From positions 59,321 to 123,320 of the forward strand of contig NZ_AJXT01000037.1 of the NCBI RefSeq assembly GCF_000264295.1: DNA of 64,000 nucleotides, read 5' to 3'. Position numbers and translations under genes: made by a program. This document shows positions 1 through 9,119 of this stretch, piece after piece; positions within the stretch are counted from its first letter, which is position 1; the number at the start of each line of letters is the position of its first letter. The notes beneath the pieces are model-generated. The model ran no database searches and was not told where the DNA came from. It saw nothing but the letters and a program-made list of their open reading frames with translations. Source of the DNA: Rhodanobacter spathiphylli B39. GTDB lineage: Bacteria; Pseudomonadota; Gammaproteobacteria; Xanthomonadales; Rhodanobacteraceae.

Positions 1-321
1 GACCGCCAGCGCGCGGGTCACGTCGGCGTACAGGCCGGGGAAGGACAGGCAGCCTTCCTGATAGACCTGCGAGCCGTCCTTCTCGACGATGCGGGCGTTG
101 ATCAGCACCAGCGGCTGGTTGCGTTCGTCGCTCATGTCGGCCACCAGCACGCGCTGATGCACGTTGACCTGGGTGGCGGCAAGACCGACGCCGTTGGCTG
201 CGTACATGGTTTCGAGCATGTCGGCGACGAACTGCTTCAGTTTCGCGTCGAACACGGTCACCGGTTCGGCGCGGGTGCGCAGGCGCGGGTCGGGGAATTC
301 AAGAATGGACAAGACGGACAT
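1..321 (-). CDS. def: peptide deformylase, N-terminal 107 residues
   Basis: Removes the N-formyl group from nascent proteins; a cytosolic metalloenzyme that works at the ribosome exit. The reading frame runs off the left edge, so only residues 1-107 are visible. Motif I is GVGLAATQ (residues 44-51) and motif II EGCLS (89-93) contains one metal-binding Cys; the HExxH motif III lies outside the window. The ATG at 321 has GAGG about 8 bases upstream. A TACAAT hexamer at 396-401 on the minus strand is a possible -10. It is divergent from the LysM gene, a common Xanthomonadales arrangement. The family call is secure; completeness cannot be judged. Confidence 0.95.
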   Translation of the reverse strand, partial: MSVLSILEFPDPRLRTRAEPVTVFDAKLKQFVADMLETMYAANGVGLAATQVNVHQRVLVADMSDERNQPLVLINARIVEKDGSQVYQEGCLSFPGLYADVTRALAV

Positions 322-448
322 GATTTTTACCTCGGCGCCGAAAATGCGGGCGATTTGGTAAAAAGCCACCCTCGGAGCCATCTAGAATGTGTCTCATTGT
401 ACGTCGGCAAGCATCCGAGTGCAGACGATTTTTGCCAACTCGCACCTG

Positions 449-476
449 TTGCGCGGGTTAACCATTCGGTTACACT
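449..476 (+). promoter_or_regulatory. possible promoter of the LysM gene
   Basis: TTGCGC (449-454), 16 bases, TACACT (471-476). The predicted start is about 30 bases before the LysM ATG. The TACACTCGAC string resembles TAAACTCGAC in front of dprA and ubiA in this window. By eye only. Confidence 0.35.
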
Positions 477-510
477 CGACCGAGCATCTGGGGAAGGGGG
501 ATTCCCACCA

Positions 511-1632
511 ATGATCAAGAAAATTATCGTGTTGCTGACGGGCATGCTGGTCACCGTGGCGGTCTATGCCGCGGGAGCGCAACTTCGCGCCGACCACCCC
601 GACAGCTACACCGTTCGCCGCGGCGACACCTTGTGGGCAATCTCCGCCAAATTCCTCGCCAAGCCGTGGCTGTGGCCGGAGATCTGGCAGGCCAACCCCC
701 AGGTGCGCAACCCGCATCTGATCTATCCCGGCGACGTGCTGAACCTGTCCTTCATCAATGGACCCCGCGTGGGCCTGCAGCCCAGCGTCCATCGCGAAGG
801 CGACGCAATTCCCGCCATTCCCCTGTCCGAACTGAAAATGTTCCTCAAGGAAATGCGCGTGATGGATTCGAATGCGGTCAGTTCCGCGCCTTACGTGGTG
901 GGCCTCGAAGAGTCCCGTTTGCGTGGTGCCGTCGGCCAGAACCTGTACGTGCGCGGCCTGCAGGGCGAGCCCGGCCAGCGCTGGGCCATCGTGCGGCCGA
1001 GCCACGTGTTCCGCGGCTTCAACCAGGATGACGCCTCCAGCGCCGACCTGGTCGCCCACGACATGGACAGCAACGCGGCGATGGTCAAGGCGCCGTGGAG
1101 CGAGGATTCGCGCAACGACGGCCATTACGGCAAGGGTGACGACCTCGGTGTCGAAGTCAGCGTGATCGGCACCGCCGAGACGCTGCGCACCGGCGATCCG
1201 GCCACCCTGCTACTGCTCAACGCGACCCAGGAAGTGCGCAGCGGCGATCGCATCATGCCGATCGACGACAAGCCGTACGACGCCTACTACTACCCGCATG
1301 CGCCCAAGTCGGTGCCCGCCGATGCCAAGGTGATCGGCTTTGCCGATGCGATGGCCGCCGCCGGCCCCCGCCAGGTCATCATGCTGTCGGTGGGTGCCCG
1401 CGACGGAATCGACAACGGCAGCACGTTCACGATCTTCCAGCCGGGCGAGACGATCCACGACGACGTGGCCAGCAACAGCATGAACCGCGGTTTCGGCGAG
1501 ACCGTCAAGCTGCCCGACGAGTACGTCGGCCACGTGATGGTGTTCCGCACCTTCGACCGGGTCAGCTACGGTCTGGTGATGGATGGCCTGCGTCCGGTGA
1601 GCATCGGCAGCCGGTTGACCGCGCCGCAATAA
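511..1632 (+). CDS. LysM domain protein, exported
   Basis: A 373-residue protein with a hydrophobic N-terminus (about residues 5-22, probable signal peptide or anchor) and one LysM domain (about 32-79; YTVRRGDTLWAIS followed by NPHLIYPGDVL). LysM modules bind peptidoglycan, so it probably acts in the periplasm. The remaining roughly 290 residues have no motif I recognise. The ATG at 511 is chosen over an upstream in-frame ATG (157) because it starts directly at the signal sequence and follows GGGGAAGGGGG at 491-501. A LysM protein between def and dprA is typical of Xanthomonadales and many other gammaproteobacteria. An intrinsic terminator follows. Confidence 0.85.
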   Translation: MIKKIIVLLTGMLVTVAVYAAGAQLRADHPDSYTVRRGDTLWAISAKFLAKPWLWPEIWQANPQVRNPHLIYPGDVLNLSFINGPRVGLQPSVHREGDAIPAIPLSELKMFLKEMRVMDSNAVSSAPYVVGLEESRLRGAVGQNLYVRGLQGEPGQRWAIVRPSHVFRGFNQDDASSADLVAHDMDSNAAMVKAPWSEDSRNDGHYGKGDDLGVEVSVIGTAETLRTGDPATLLLLNATQEVRSGDRIMPIDDKPYDAYYYPHAPKSVPADAKVIGFADAMAAAGPRQVIMLSVGARDGIDNGSTFTIFQPGETIHDDVASNSMNRGFGETVKLPDEYVGHVMVFRTFDRVSYGLVMDGLRPVSIGSRLTAPQ

Positions 1633-1656
1633 GCCGCAGCGGCATCTTCCTACACG

Positions 1657-1687
1657 ACGGCGCGGTTACCACCGCGCCGTTTTCTTT
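1657..1687 (+). terminator. intrinsic terminator after the LysM gene
   Basis: Perfect 10-bp stem (1657-1666 with 1671-1680), loop TACC, then a T-rich run TTTCTTT. It ends 26 bases before the dprA ATG, so dprA probably does not share this transcript. Confidence 0.85.
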
Positions 1688-1700
1688 GCCGGGTGCTCCG

Positions 1701-1712
1701 TAAACTCGACGC
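1701..1712 (+). promoter_or_regulatory. dprA -10 box close to the start codon
   Basis: TAAACT (1701-1706) followed by six bases and the dprA ATG. Initiation 6-7 bases downstream would fall on the AUG, giving leaderless mRNA. No good -35 is visible; that region overlaps the terminator tail. Confidence 0.4.
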
Positions 1713-2879
1713 ATGACCAGGGACGATCTGCAGGAACAACGCGCGTGGCTGATCGCCCTGCGCACGCCGGGGCTTGGGCCGGGCGGGCTGCGGGCCCGGC
1801 TGGATGCGGCCGGCGGAGACATGCATGCCGCGCTGGCGCAGTTGCAACGCCAGGCCACCTCACTGGGTGAGCCTGCGCAAGCCTGGCTGGCCCGGCCCGA
1901 TGCCGCGCTGCTGGATGCGGACATGGCCTGGCTGGCCGAGCCGGCCCATCGCCTGTTGCGCTGCACGGACGCAGACTTTCCGCCCCTGCTGGACGACATC
2001 CCGCAGCCGCCGGCCGCGCTTTTTGTGGTGGGCGACAGCGACCTGTTGCTGTATCCGCAGGTGGCGATCGTGGGAGCCCGCAGCGCCAGCGCCAAGGGGC
2101 TGGCTCATGCCCGGGCGTTTGCCACGGCGCTGGCCGACGCCGGCTTCGCGATCACCAGCGGCATGGCCGACGGTGTCGACGGCGCCGCCCATGCTGCGGC
2201 CCTCGATGCCGGCGCCAGGACGGTGGCGGTGATCGGCACCGGGCCTGATCGCGTCTATCCCCGCAAGCACCATGCGCTGGCCCGGCGGATCGCGGCCCAG
2301 GGCGCGATCGTCAGCGAGTTTCCGCCCGGCACGGCGGCGCGCCCCGATCACTTCCCCCGCCGCAACCGGATCATTTCCGCGCTGGCGCTGGGTACCCTGG
2401 TGATCGAGGCGGGGTTGAAGTCCGGTTCGCTGATCACCGCCCGCCTGGCGGCCGAGCAGGGTCGCGAGGTGTTCGCGCTGCCCGGTTCCATCCATGATCC
2501 GCTGGCCCGCGGATGCCACCAGTTGATCCGCGACGGCGCCCGGCTGGTCGAGACGGCGACGGAAATTGTCGAGACATTGGCGCCTGCAGCGCGCATGCTT
2601 GGCGGCCAGCTGGCTGCCCGGCTGGACTCGGCGGGATCGGATGATGCTGATCCGCGAGCCGTCGGAACCTCGGGAATCGATCGTTCCGGCACTTGTGGCG
2701 ATCCGGATTATCGGCGGCTTTTGACGGAACTTGGTCATGCACCGGCGACGTTGGACGAACTTGTGCAGCGTACCGGGCAGTCTGCCGGCGCGCTTTCGTC
2801 GATGCTGCTGATGCTGGAACTGGAGCGACGCGTCGAGAGCCTGGCCGGCAACCGCTACCAGCGCCTGCCCGACGGCTGA
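1713..2879 (+). CDS. dprA: DNA-processing protein DprA
   Basis: Loads RecA onto incoming single-stranded DNA during natural transformation; cytosolic. 388 residues: helical N-terminus (1-80), a Rossmann-like DprA core (about 85-290) with VGARSAS (120-126), SGMADGVDG and the FPRRNRIISAL signature, and a C-terminal winged helix (about 329-384, DYRRLLTELG to RYQRL). The length is usual. There is no Shine-Dalgarno at the ATG, and a TAAACT box lies six bases upstream, so translation may be leaderless. The smg gene often found between dprA and topA is absent. With comF at 40.5 kb it suggests competence potential. Confidence 0.95.
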   Translation: MTRDDLQEQRAWLIALRTPGLGPGGLRARLDAAGGDMHAALAQLQRQATSLGEPAQAWLARPDAALLDADMAWLAEPAHRLLRCTDADFPPLLDDIPQPPAALFVVGDSDLLLYPQVAIVGARSASAKGLAHARAFATALADAGFAITSGMADGVDGAAHAAALDAGARTVAVIGTGPDRVYPRKHHALARRIAAQGAIVSEFPPGTAARPDHFPRRNRIISALALGTLVIEAGLKSGSLITARLAAEQGREVFALPGSIHDPLARGCHQLIRDGARLVETATEIVETLAPAARMLGGQLAARLDSAGSDDADPRAVGTSGIDRSGTCGDPDYRRLLTELGHAPATLDELVQRTGQSAGALSSMLLMLELERRVESLAGNRYQRLPDG

Positions 2880-3000
2880 GCCTCGCCGGCGTGGCTGCGC
2901 GCCGCGCGGCGGGCTTGACAGCCGCCAGCGGCGCGTGGTTTCAACTATATATATGTCCGGCACGGAAGCGCCGGTGGTTCACTTTCGGATATCCCGCTTC

Positions 3001-5514
3001 ATGGCAAAAAACCTGCTCATCGTCGAATCACCGGCCAAGGCCAAGACGATCAACAAATACCTCGGCAAGGATTTCCAGGTCCTCGCCTCCTACGGTCATG
3101 TGCGCGACCTCAAGCCGAAGGAAGGCGCGGTCGACACCGAGCACGGCTTCGCGATGACGTACGAGGTGATCGAGCGCAACCAGAAGCACGTCGACGCGAT
3201 CGCCAAGGCCGCCAAGCTGGCCGACGACATCTACCTCGCGACCGACTTGGATCGCGAAGGCGAGGCGATCAGCTGGCACATCAGCGAGATTCTCGGCGAG
3301 CGCGGCCTGACCAAGGGCAAGCAGTTGCACCGGGTGGTGTTCTCCGAGATCACGCCGAAGGCGATCAAGGCGGCGGTGGCCGCGCCGCGCCAGCTGTCGC
3401 ACGACCTGGTCGACGCCCAGCAGGCGCGTCGCGCGCTGGACTACCTGGTCGGTTTCAACCTGTCACCGGTGCTGTGGCGCAAGGTGCAGCGCGGGCTGTC
3501 CGCCGGCCGCGTGCAGTCGCCGGCGCTGCGCATGATCGTCGAGCGCGAGGAGGAGATCGAGGCGTTCAAGGCGCGCGAATACTGGACCGTCGAGGCCCAG
3601 CTGAAGCATGTCGACGGCGACTTCAGCGCGCGGCTGTCGCGCCTCAACGGCAAGAAGTTCGAGCAGTTCGACCTGACCAGCGAAACCGCTGCGCATGCGG
3701 CCCGCGAGGCGCTGAAGGCGGCCGCCCGTGGTCGCCTCGTCGTCAGCGAGGTCAGCTCGAAGGAGCGCAAGCGTCGCCCGGCGGCTCCGTTCACCACGTC
3801 CACCCTGCAGCAGGAAGCCGCGCGCAAGCTCGGCTTCACCACCAGCCGCACGATGAAGGTGGCGCAGGGCCTGTACGAGGGCGTGGCGCTGGGCAGCGAG
3901 GGCAACGTCGGCCTGATCACCTACATGCGTACCGACTCGACCATGCTCGGTGACGACGCGATGGCCGAACTGCGCCAGCTGATCGCCCGCGACTTCGGCG
4001 GCCACGCATTGCCGGATGCGCCGCAGGTCTACAAGACCAAGTCGAAGAACGCGCAGGAAGCCCATGAGGCGATCCGCCCGACCTCGGCGATGCACACGCC
4101 GAAGTCGGTGGCTGCGTTCCTCAACGACGACCAGCGCAAGCTGTACGAGCTGATCTGGAAGCGCACCGTCGCCTGCCAGATGATCCACGCCACCCTGAAC
4201 ACCGTGTCGGTGGAGTTCGCCCTGCCGGACGTCGCCGGCGGCGATGCCTCGTTCCGTTCGACCGGCACCACGGTGGTCGATCCCGGCTTCCTCGCGGTCT
4301 ACGAGGAAGGCAGCGACCAGAAGAACGCCGATGACGACGACGAAGGCCGTCGCCTGCCCCGGCTGGAGAAAGGCGAGGCCGTGCCGTTGCACGAGATCGT
4401 CGCCGACCAGCACTTCACCGAGCCGCCGCCGCGCTACTCCGAGGCGAGCCTGGTCAAGGCCCTGGAAGAACACGGCATCGGCCGTCCGTCGACCTACGCC
4501 AGCATCATCCAGGTGTTGCAGAACCGCGAGTACGTGTACCTGGACAGCCGCCGCTTCAAGCCCAGCGACGTGGGTCGCGCGGTCAGCAAGTTCCTCACCC
4601 AGCATTTCACCCAGTACGTCGACTACGACTTCACCGCCAAGCTCGAGGACGAGCTCGATGCGGTCAGTCGTGGCGAGGAAGCCTGGGTGCCGCTGATGGA
4701 GCGCTTCTGGAAGCCGTTCAAGCAGCAGGTCGACGAGAAGGCCGAGTCGGTCGACCGCAGCGAGGCCACCGGCGCGCGCGAACTGGGCACCGATCCGAAG
4801 ACCGGCAAGCCGGTGTTCGTGCGACTGGGCCGGTTCGGGCCGTATGCCGCCATTGGCGACAAGGACAGCGAGGAGAAATTGCAGTTCGCCTCGCTGCGTC
4901 CCGGCCAGAGCATGCACACCATCGAGCTGGCCGAGGCGCTGGAGCTGTTCAAGTTGCCGCGCAAGCTGGGCCAGGCGGAAAACGGCGACGAGGTCAGCGT
5001 GGCGATCGGCCGCTTCGGGCCGTTCGTGAAGCAGGGCAGCACCTATGCCTCGCTGAAGCCCGAGGACGACCCGTACACCATCGAGCTGCCCCGCGCGCTG
5101 CAGATCGTCCAAGAAAAGCTGGAAATGCTGGCGAACCGGCTGATCCTCGATTTCGGCAACGGCGTGCAGGTGCTGAACGGCCGCTACGGCGCCTACATCA
5201 CCGACGGCGAGAAGAACGCGCGCATTCCCAAGGAGCAGGAGCCGAAGGAACTGACCGAAGCCCAGTGCCTTGAGCTGCTGGCCGCGGCGCCGGTGCGCAA
5301 GGGCCGCTTCGGCAAGAAGACCGCGAGCAAGAAGGCGGCCGCGAAAAAGGCGGCTCCGGCCAAGAAAACGGCGGTGAAGAAAACGGCGGCGAAGAAGGCG
5401 GCGGTGAAGAAGACTGCGAGCAGGAAAGCCGCGACCACGAAGACCGCGACGAAGAAAACCGCCACGAAAAAGACGGTCGCGAAGAAGACCGCCGGCGATG
5501 GCGCCGAGGCCTGA
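3001..5514 (+). CDS. topA: DNA topoisomerase I with a Lys/Ala-rich tail
   Basis: Relaxes negative supercoils (type IA). 837 residues from the ATG at 3001, chosen because MAKNLLIVESPAKAKTI is the conserved TOPRIM start; an in-frame ATG at 2935 would add 22 unconserved residues. TDLDREGE (81-88) is the TOPRIM acidic motif; the catalytic tyrosine is Tyr308 in GLITYMRTDST. The C-terminus carries repeats of the RFGPYAAIGD type but no CxxC zinc fingers, and ends in a roughly 65-residue tail of KKTA/KKAA repeats (from about 770) that resembles histone H1-like DNA-binding tails. TTGACA (2915-2920) and an AT-rich TATATA (2946-2951) lie upstream but are badly spaced for a promoter. The tsaC start directly follows the stop. 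Confidence 0.97.
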   Translation: MAKNLLIVESPAKAKTINKYLGKDFQVLASYGHVRDLKPKEGAVDTEHGFAMTYEVIERNQKHVDAIAKAAKLADDIYLATDLDREGEAISWHISEILGERGLTKGKQLHRVVFSEITPKAIKAAVAAPRQLSHDLVDAQQARRALDYLVGFNLSPVLWRKVQRGLSAGRVQSPALRMIVEREEEIEAFKAREYWTVEAQLKHVDGDFSARLSRLNGKKFEQFDLTSETAAHAAREALKAAARGRLVVSEVSSKERKRRPAAPFTTSTLQQEAARKLGFTTSRTMKVAQGLYEGVALGSEGNVGLITYMRTDSTMLGDDAMAELRQLIARDFGGHALPDAPQVYKTKSKNAQEAHEAIRPTSAMHTPKSVAAFLNDDQRKLYELIWKRTVACQMIHATLNTVSVEFALPDVAGGDASFRSTGTTVVDPGFLAVYEEGSDQKNADDDDEGRRLPRLEKGEAVPLHEIVADQHFTEPPPRYSEASLVKALEEHGIGRPSTYASIIQVLQNREYVYLDSRRFKPSDVGRAVSKFLTQHFTQYVDYDFTAKLEDELDAVSRGEEAWVPLMERFWKPFKQQVDEKAESVDRSEATGARELGTDPKTGKPVFVRLGRFGPYAAIGDKDSEEKLQFASLRPGQSMHTIELAEALELFKLPRKLGQAENGDEVSVAIGRFGPFVKQGSTYASLKPEDDPYTIELPRALQIVQEKLEMLANRLILDFGNGVQVLNGRYGAYITDGEKNARIPKEQEPKELTEAQCLELLAAAPVRKGRFGKKTASKKAAAKKAAPAKKTAVKKTAAKKAAVKKTASRKAATTKTATKKTATKKTVAKKTAGDGAEA

Positions 5515-6087
5515 GTGCTGCAGCGTTTCACGCTCGCCGACCTGGATGCCGCCGCCGCGCTGCTGCACGGCGGCGGCGTGCTGGCATATCCGACCGAGGC
5601 GGTCTTCGGCCTCGGCTGCGATCCGCATGACCGGGTCGCGTTCGAGCGATTGTTTGCGCTGAAGCAGCGCCCGCCGACCCAGGGAGTGCTGCTGATTGCG
5701 GCGGACTTCGGCCAGGTGGAGCGCTACATCGACCGGGCCTCCGTGCCGCAGGCGATGTTGCAGCAAGTGCTGGCCAGCTGGCCGGGGCCGTACACCTGGA
5801 TCTTCCCGCGTTCGGCCGAAGTCCCCGACTGGGTGGCTGGCAACCATGCCGGCATCGCGCTGCGGGTGACCGCGCACGAACCGGCAGCGGCGCTGTGCCG
5901 CGCCTACGGCGGTGCGCTGGTGTCGACCAGCGCCAATCCCCACGGCCAGCCGCCGGCGCGGGGGGCCGCGCAGGTGGCGGGCTATTTTGGCGACGCGCTG
6001 GACGGCGTGCTGGAAGCCCCGCTGGGCGGCCAGCTCAGCCCCACGGTGATTCGCGACGTGCTGTCGGGCGCTATCATCCGCGGCTGA
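5515..6087 (+). CDS. tsaC: threonylcarbamoyl-AMP synthase
   Basis: Makes threonylcarbamoyl-AMP from threonine, bicarbonate and ATP, the first step of the t6A tRNA modification. 190 residues, TsaC/Sua5 fold: AYPTEAVFGLGCD near the N-terminus, the ATP/threonine-binding KQRPP (50-54), and STSANPHG (about 136-143) for the family SANxSG motif. It is the short TsaC form without a Sua5 C-terminal domain. The GTG at 5515 immediately follows the topA stop (TGA|GTG), so the two are probably translationally coupled. Confidence 0.93.
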   Translation: MLQRFTLADLDAAAALLHGGGVLAYPTEAVFGLGCDPHDRVAFERLFALKQRPPTQGVLLIAADFGQVERYIDRASVPQAMLQQVLASWPGPYTWIFPRSAEVPDWVAGNHAGIALRVTAHEPAAALCRAYGGALVSTSANPHGQPPARGAAQVAGYFGDALDGVLEAPLGGQLSPTVIRDVLSGAIIRG

Positions 6088-6220
6088 GCGTGCGGGGGAG
6101 CGCATGCCAGGCAGGTCGGGTCGAACCGTCGCGGATCTGCGCGACCGCGTTCACGTCGCTGTTCACATGGCCGCGCGATGCTCGCGGGCGCAACGTATCG
6201 AAGATCAGGGAGACAGCAGT

Positions 6221-7594
6221 TTGGTTATCGTCCACGACCCGCGCCAGCGCGAGCTTTCGCCGTTGCTTCCCCTGCTGGTGGCCGCCGATCCGGCCCGGGT
6301 GGTGGCCTGGCGGCATGGCCAGGCGATCAGCGCGGCGCATTTCCTGGCCGATGTCCGGGCGGTGGCGGCTTTCCTGCCCGACGCGACGGCCGCGGTGAAC
6401 CTGTGCGAGGACCGTTACGCCTTCCTGGTGGCGTTCTGCGCGGTGGTGTTGCGCGGCCAGACCAACCTGCTGCCTTCCTCGCGTGCGCCGCAGGCGGTGG
6501 ACGAGGTGATGCGGGCCCATCCGGGATGTCATGCCCTGGGCGAGCAGCGGCTCGATCCGCCGCCGCCGAACTATCGCCAGCTGCCGTCGTTCGACGCGCT
6601 GCCGCCTGCCCAGGTCGAGGCCGGCTGGCCCGCGATTCCCGCCGATCAGGTGGTGGCGATCGGCTACACCTCCGGCTCCACCGGCGTGCCCGGGGCGAAC
6701 CGGAAGACCTGGGGCAGTTTCCACGCCAGCAACGCGGGCAACCTGGCGCGGTTGCATGCCACCGTCGGCGACCGCTTCGAAGTGGTCGCCACGGTGCCGC
6801 CACAGCACATGTACGGGATGGAGATGTCGGTGTTGCTGCCCCTGCTGGGCAATGTGGGTGTGCACACCGGCCGTCCGTTCTTTCCCGGCGATGTCGCGGC
6901 GGCGCTGGCCACGGTGCCGCAACCGCGGGTGCTGGTGACCACGCCGGTGCACCTGCGTGCGCTGATCGAATCGGGCATCGGCCTGCCGCCGATCGCGGCG
7001 ATGGTGTCGGCCACCGCGCCCTTGCCGATCGAGTTGGCACGGGCGGCCGAGCAGCGCTTCGACGCGCCGCTGCTGGAGGTGTTCGGCTCCACCGAAACCT
7101 GCGTGTTCGCCAGCCGCCGCCCCACCGTGGACGAGGACTGGTCGCTGTATGACGACGTGATCCTGCACCCGCAGCCCGATGGCACCGCGATCGAGGCGCC
7201 CCAGCTCGGCGCGCCGGTCACCCTGGCCGACATCGTCAGCCTGTCCGGCGGCGGTCGTCGCTTCCGCCTGTGCGGTCGGCATGCGGACATGCTGGAAATC
7301 GCCGGCAAGCGTGCCTCGCTGGCCGACCTCACCCGTCGCCTGCTGGCGATCCCCGGCGTGCGCGACGGCGTGGTGTTCCAGCATGGCGACGGCGATGCGC
7401 TCGGCGTGCACCGGATCGCCGCCCTGGTGGTCGCGCCCGGACTGGACGAACAGGTCATCCTCGATGCCCTGCGCAGGGCCATCGACCCGCTGTTCCTGCC
7501 GCGCCCACTGAAGCGGGTCGACGCGCTGCCGCGCAACGAGACCGGCAAGTTGCCGCGAGCCGCCCTGCTGGATCTCCTGCAAGCCCGCGACTGA
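6221..7594 (+). CDS. AMP-binding (adenylate-forming) enzyme, orphan
   Basis: An acyl-adenylating enzyme of the ANL superfamily; substrate unknown. Visible motifs: YTSGSTGVPG (from 149; the usual nearby Lys appears later, as NRKTWG), FGSTETC (from 288), GRHADMLEIAGKR, and the catalytic lysine 443 in NETGKLPR. At about 457 residues it is short for the family. The displaced Lys in the P-loop recalls AMP ligases of aryl-polyene or xanthomonadin clusters, but no other such gene is nearby. The TTG at 6221 is chosen for its AGGGAG Shine-Dalgarno; in-frame ATGs at 6167 and 6104 lack one. TATCAT (6072-6077) is a possible -10. Confidence 0.75.
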   Translation: MVIVHDPRQRELSPLLPLLVAADPARVVAWRHGQAISAAHFLADVRAVAAFLPDATAAVNLCEDRYAFLVAFCAVVLRGQTNLLPSSRAPQAVDEVMRAHPGCHALGEQRLDPPPPNYRQLPSFDALPPAQVEAGWPAIPADQVVAIGYTSGSTGVPGANRKTWGSFHASNAGNLARLHATVGDRFEVVATVPPQHMYGMEMSVLLPLLGNVGVHTGRPFFPGDVAAALATVPQPRVLVTTPVHLRALIESGIGLPPIAAMVSATAPLPIELARAAEQRFDAPLLEVFGSTETCVFASRRPTVDEDWSLYDDVILHPQPDGTAIEAPQLGAPVTLADIVSLSGGGRRFRLCGRHADMLEIAGKRASLADLTRRLLAIPGVRDGVVFQHGDGDALGVHRIAALVVAPGLDEQVILDALRRAIDPLFLPRPLKRVDALPRNETGKLPRAALLDLLQARD

Positions 7595-7674
7595 ACGCCA
7601 TCCATGCCTCACGGCGATCCCGCCGCAGCCGTTACAATGCGCCGCTGCGTCGTGTGGCGTGCGGGAGTGCAGGC

Positions 7675-8958
7675 ATGAAGGTTCTGGTGATCGGCAGTGG
7701 CGGGCGCGAACACGCGCTGGCGTGGAAGCTGCGGCAGTCGGCGCAGGTCGACGAGGTGATCGTGGCCCCCGGCAATGCCGGCACGGCGCGCGAGCCGGGC
7801 GTGCGCAACGCCGATGTGGCGATGAACGACATCGACGGACTGCTGCAGCTGGCTAGGCGCGAGAAGATCGGCCTGACCGTGGTCGGCCCCGAGGTGCCGC
7901 TGGTCGCCGGTGTGGTCGACAAGTTTCGCGCCGCCGGCCTGCGCATCTTCGGCCCGCGCGCGATCGCCGCGCAGCTGGAAGGCTCCAAGGCGTTCGCCAA
8001 GGATTTCCTGCAGCGGCACAACATTCCCACCGCGCACTACGCGGTGTTCACCGAACTGGCTCCCGCGCTTGCCTACGTGCGCAAGCAGGGCGCGCCGATC
8101 GTGATCAAGGCCGACGGTCTGGCCGCAGGCAAGGGCGTGGTGGTGGCGCTGACCCTGGCCGATGCCGAACTGGCGCTGCACGACATGCTCGGCGCGCACA
8201 GCTTCGGCGACGCCTCGGCGCGGGTGGTGATCGAGGAGTTCCTGGACGGCGAGGAAGCCAGCTACATCGTGATGAGCGACGGCAGTCATGCCTTGCCGAT
8301 GGCCTCCAGCCAGGACCACAAGCGCCGCGACGAAGGTGACCTCGGGCCCAACACTGGCGGCATGGGCGCGTACTCGCCCGCGCCGGTGGTCACGCCGGAA
8401 GTCGAGCAGCGCATCCTGAAGGAAGTGATCGAGCCGACCCTGCGCGGCATGGCGATCGAGGGCGCACCGTTCATCGGCTTCCTCTACGCCGGCCTGATGA
8501 TCGACAAGTCCGGCGCGCCGAAGGTGATCGAGTTCAACGTGCGCTTCGGCGATCCGGAAACCCAGCCGATCATGCTGCGGCTGAAGTCCGACCTGGTCGA
8601 CCTGATCGACGCGGCGCTGGATGGCCGCCTGTCCACCACCACGGCGCGCTGGGATGCACGCCCCGCGATCGGCGTGGTGATGGCCGCCGGTGGCTATCCG
8701 GGTAGGGTGCGCCTGGGTGACGCGATCAGCGGACTGGACGCGCCCGAAGGCGGCGACGTGAAAGTGTTCCATGCCGGCACGCGGCTCGATGATGCCGGGC
8801 GCGTGGTCAGCGCCGGCGGCCGCGTGCTGACCGTGTGCGCGCTGGGCAAGGACATCGGCGCGGCTCGCGAAAGCGCCTATGCCGCGGTCAGCCGGATCCG
8901 CTATGACGGCGCGTTCTGCCGCCGTGACATTGCCCATCGGGCGCTGCACCGCGAGTGA
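7675..8958 (+). CDS. purD: phosphoribosylamine-glycine ligase
   Basis: Second step of purine synthesis: joins glycine to phosphoribosylamine using ATP. 427 residues, normal length. N-domain MKVLVIGSGGREHALAWKL and GPEVPLVAG; ATP-grasp core with KADGLAAGKGVVVA, SSQDHKRRDEGD, GPNTGGMGAYSP and EFNVRFGDPETQ. The ATG at 7675 has GGGAG eight bases upstream. TACAAT at 7633-7638 is a plausible -10, so the gene probably has its own promoter. purH, a frequent partner, is not adjacent. Confidence 0.97.
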   Translation: MKVLVIGSGGREHALAWKLRQSAQVDEVIVAPGNAGTAREPGVRNADVAMNDIDGLLQLARREKIGLTVVGPEVPLVAGVVDKFRAAGLRIFGPRAIAAQLEGSKAFAKDFLQRHNIPTAHYAVFTELAPALAYVRKQGAPIVIKADGLAAGKGVVVALTLADAELALHDMLGAHSFGDASARVVIEEFLDGEEASYIVMSDGSHALPMASSQDHKRRDEGDLGPNTGGMGAYSPAPVVTPEVEQRILKEVIEPTLRGMAIEGAPFIGFLYAGLMIDKSGAPKVIEFNVRFGDPETQPIMLRLKSDLVDLIDAALDGRLSTTTARWDARPAIGVVMAAGGYPGRVRLGDAISGLDAPEGGDVKVFHAGTRLDDAGRVVSAGGRVLTVCALGKDIGAARESAYAAVSRIRYDGAFCRRDIAHRALHRE

Positions 8959-9119
8959 TCCTGCAGCCAGTACGCCGGCGCATGGTAGGCCATTGGATGG
9001 CTTGACTTTTCCGGGTCGCGTTTTTTGGGCTATGCTTGGAACTTCCCCCGCGTAAAAGTCGTGGCGCCGAGCGCCTGAACGGACACGTGCCTGATTTCAC
9101 GCTTGAAGAGGTTTCCCCG

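Noticed and set aside
5310..5510. Tandem repeat resembling a repeat array
   Set aside because: These are Lys/Ala/Thr codon repeats of the topA tail, not spacer-separated CRISPR repeats.
3463..6105. 880-residue minus-strand open frame across topA and tsaC
   Set aside because: Antisense frame kept open by GC-rich codon structure; Arg/His/Gly-rich with no family motif, while the + strand genes are clear.
9002..9036. TTGACT and TATGCT as the lipoprotein promoter
   Set aside because: The spacer is 23 bases, too long for a standard promoter.
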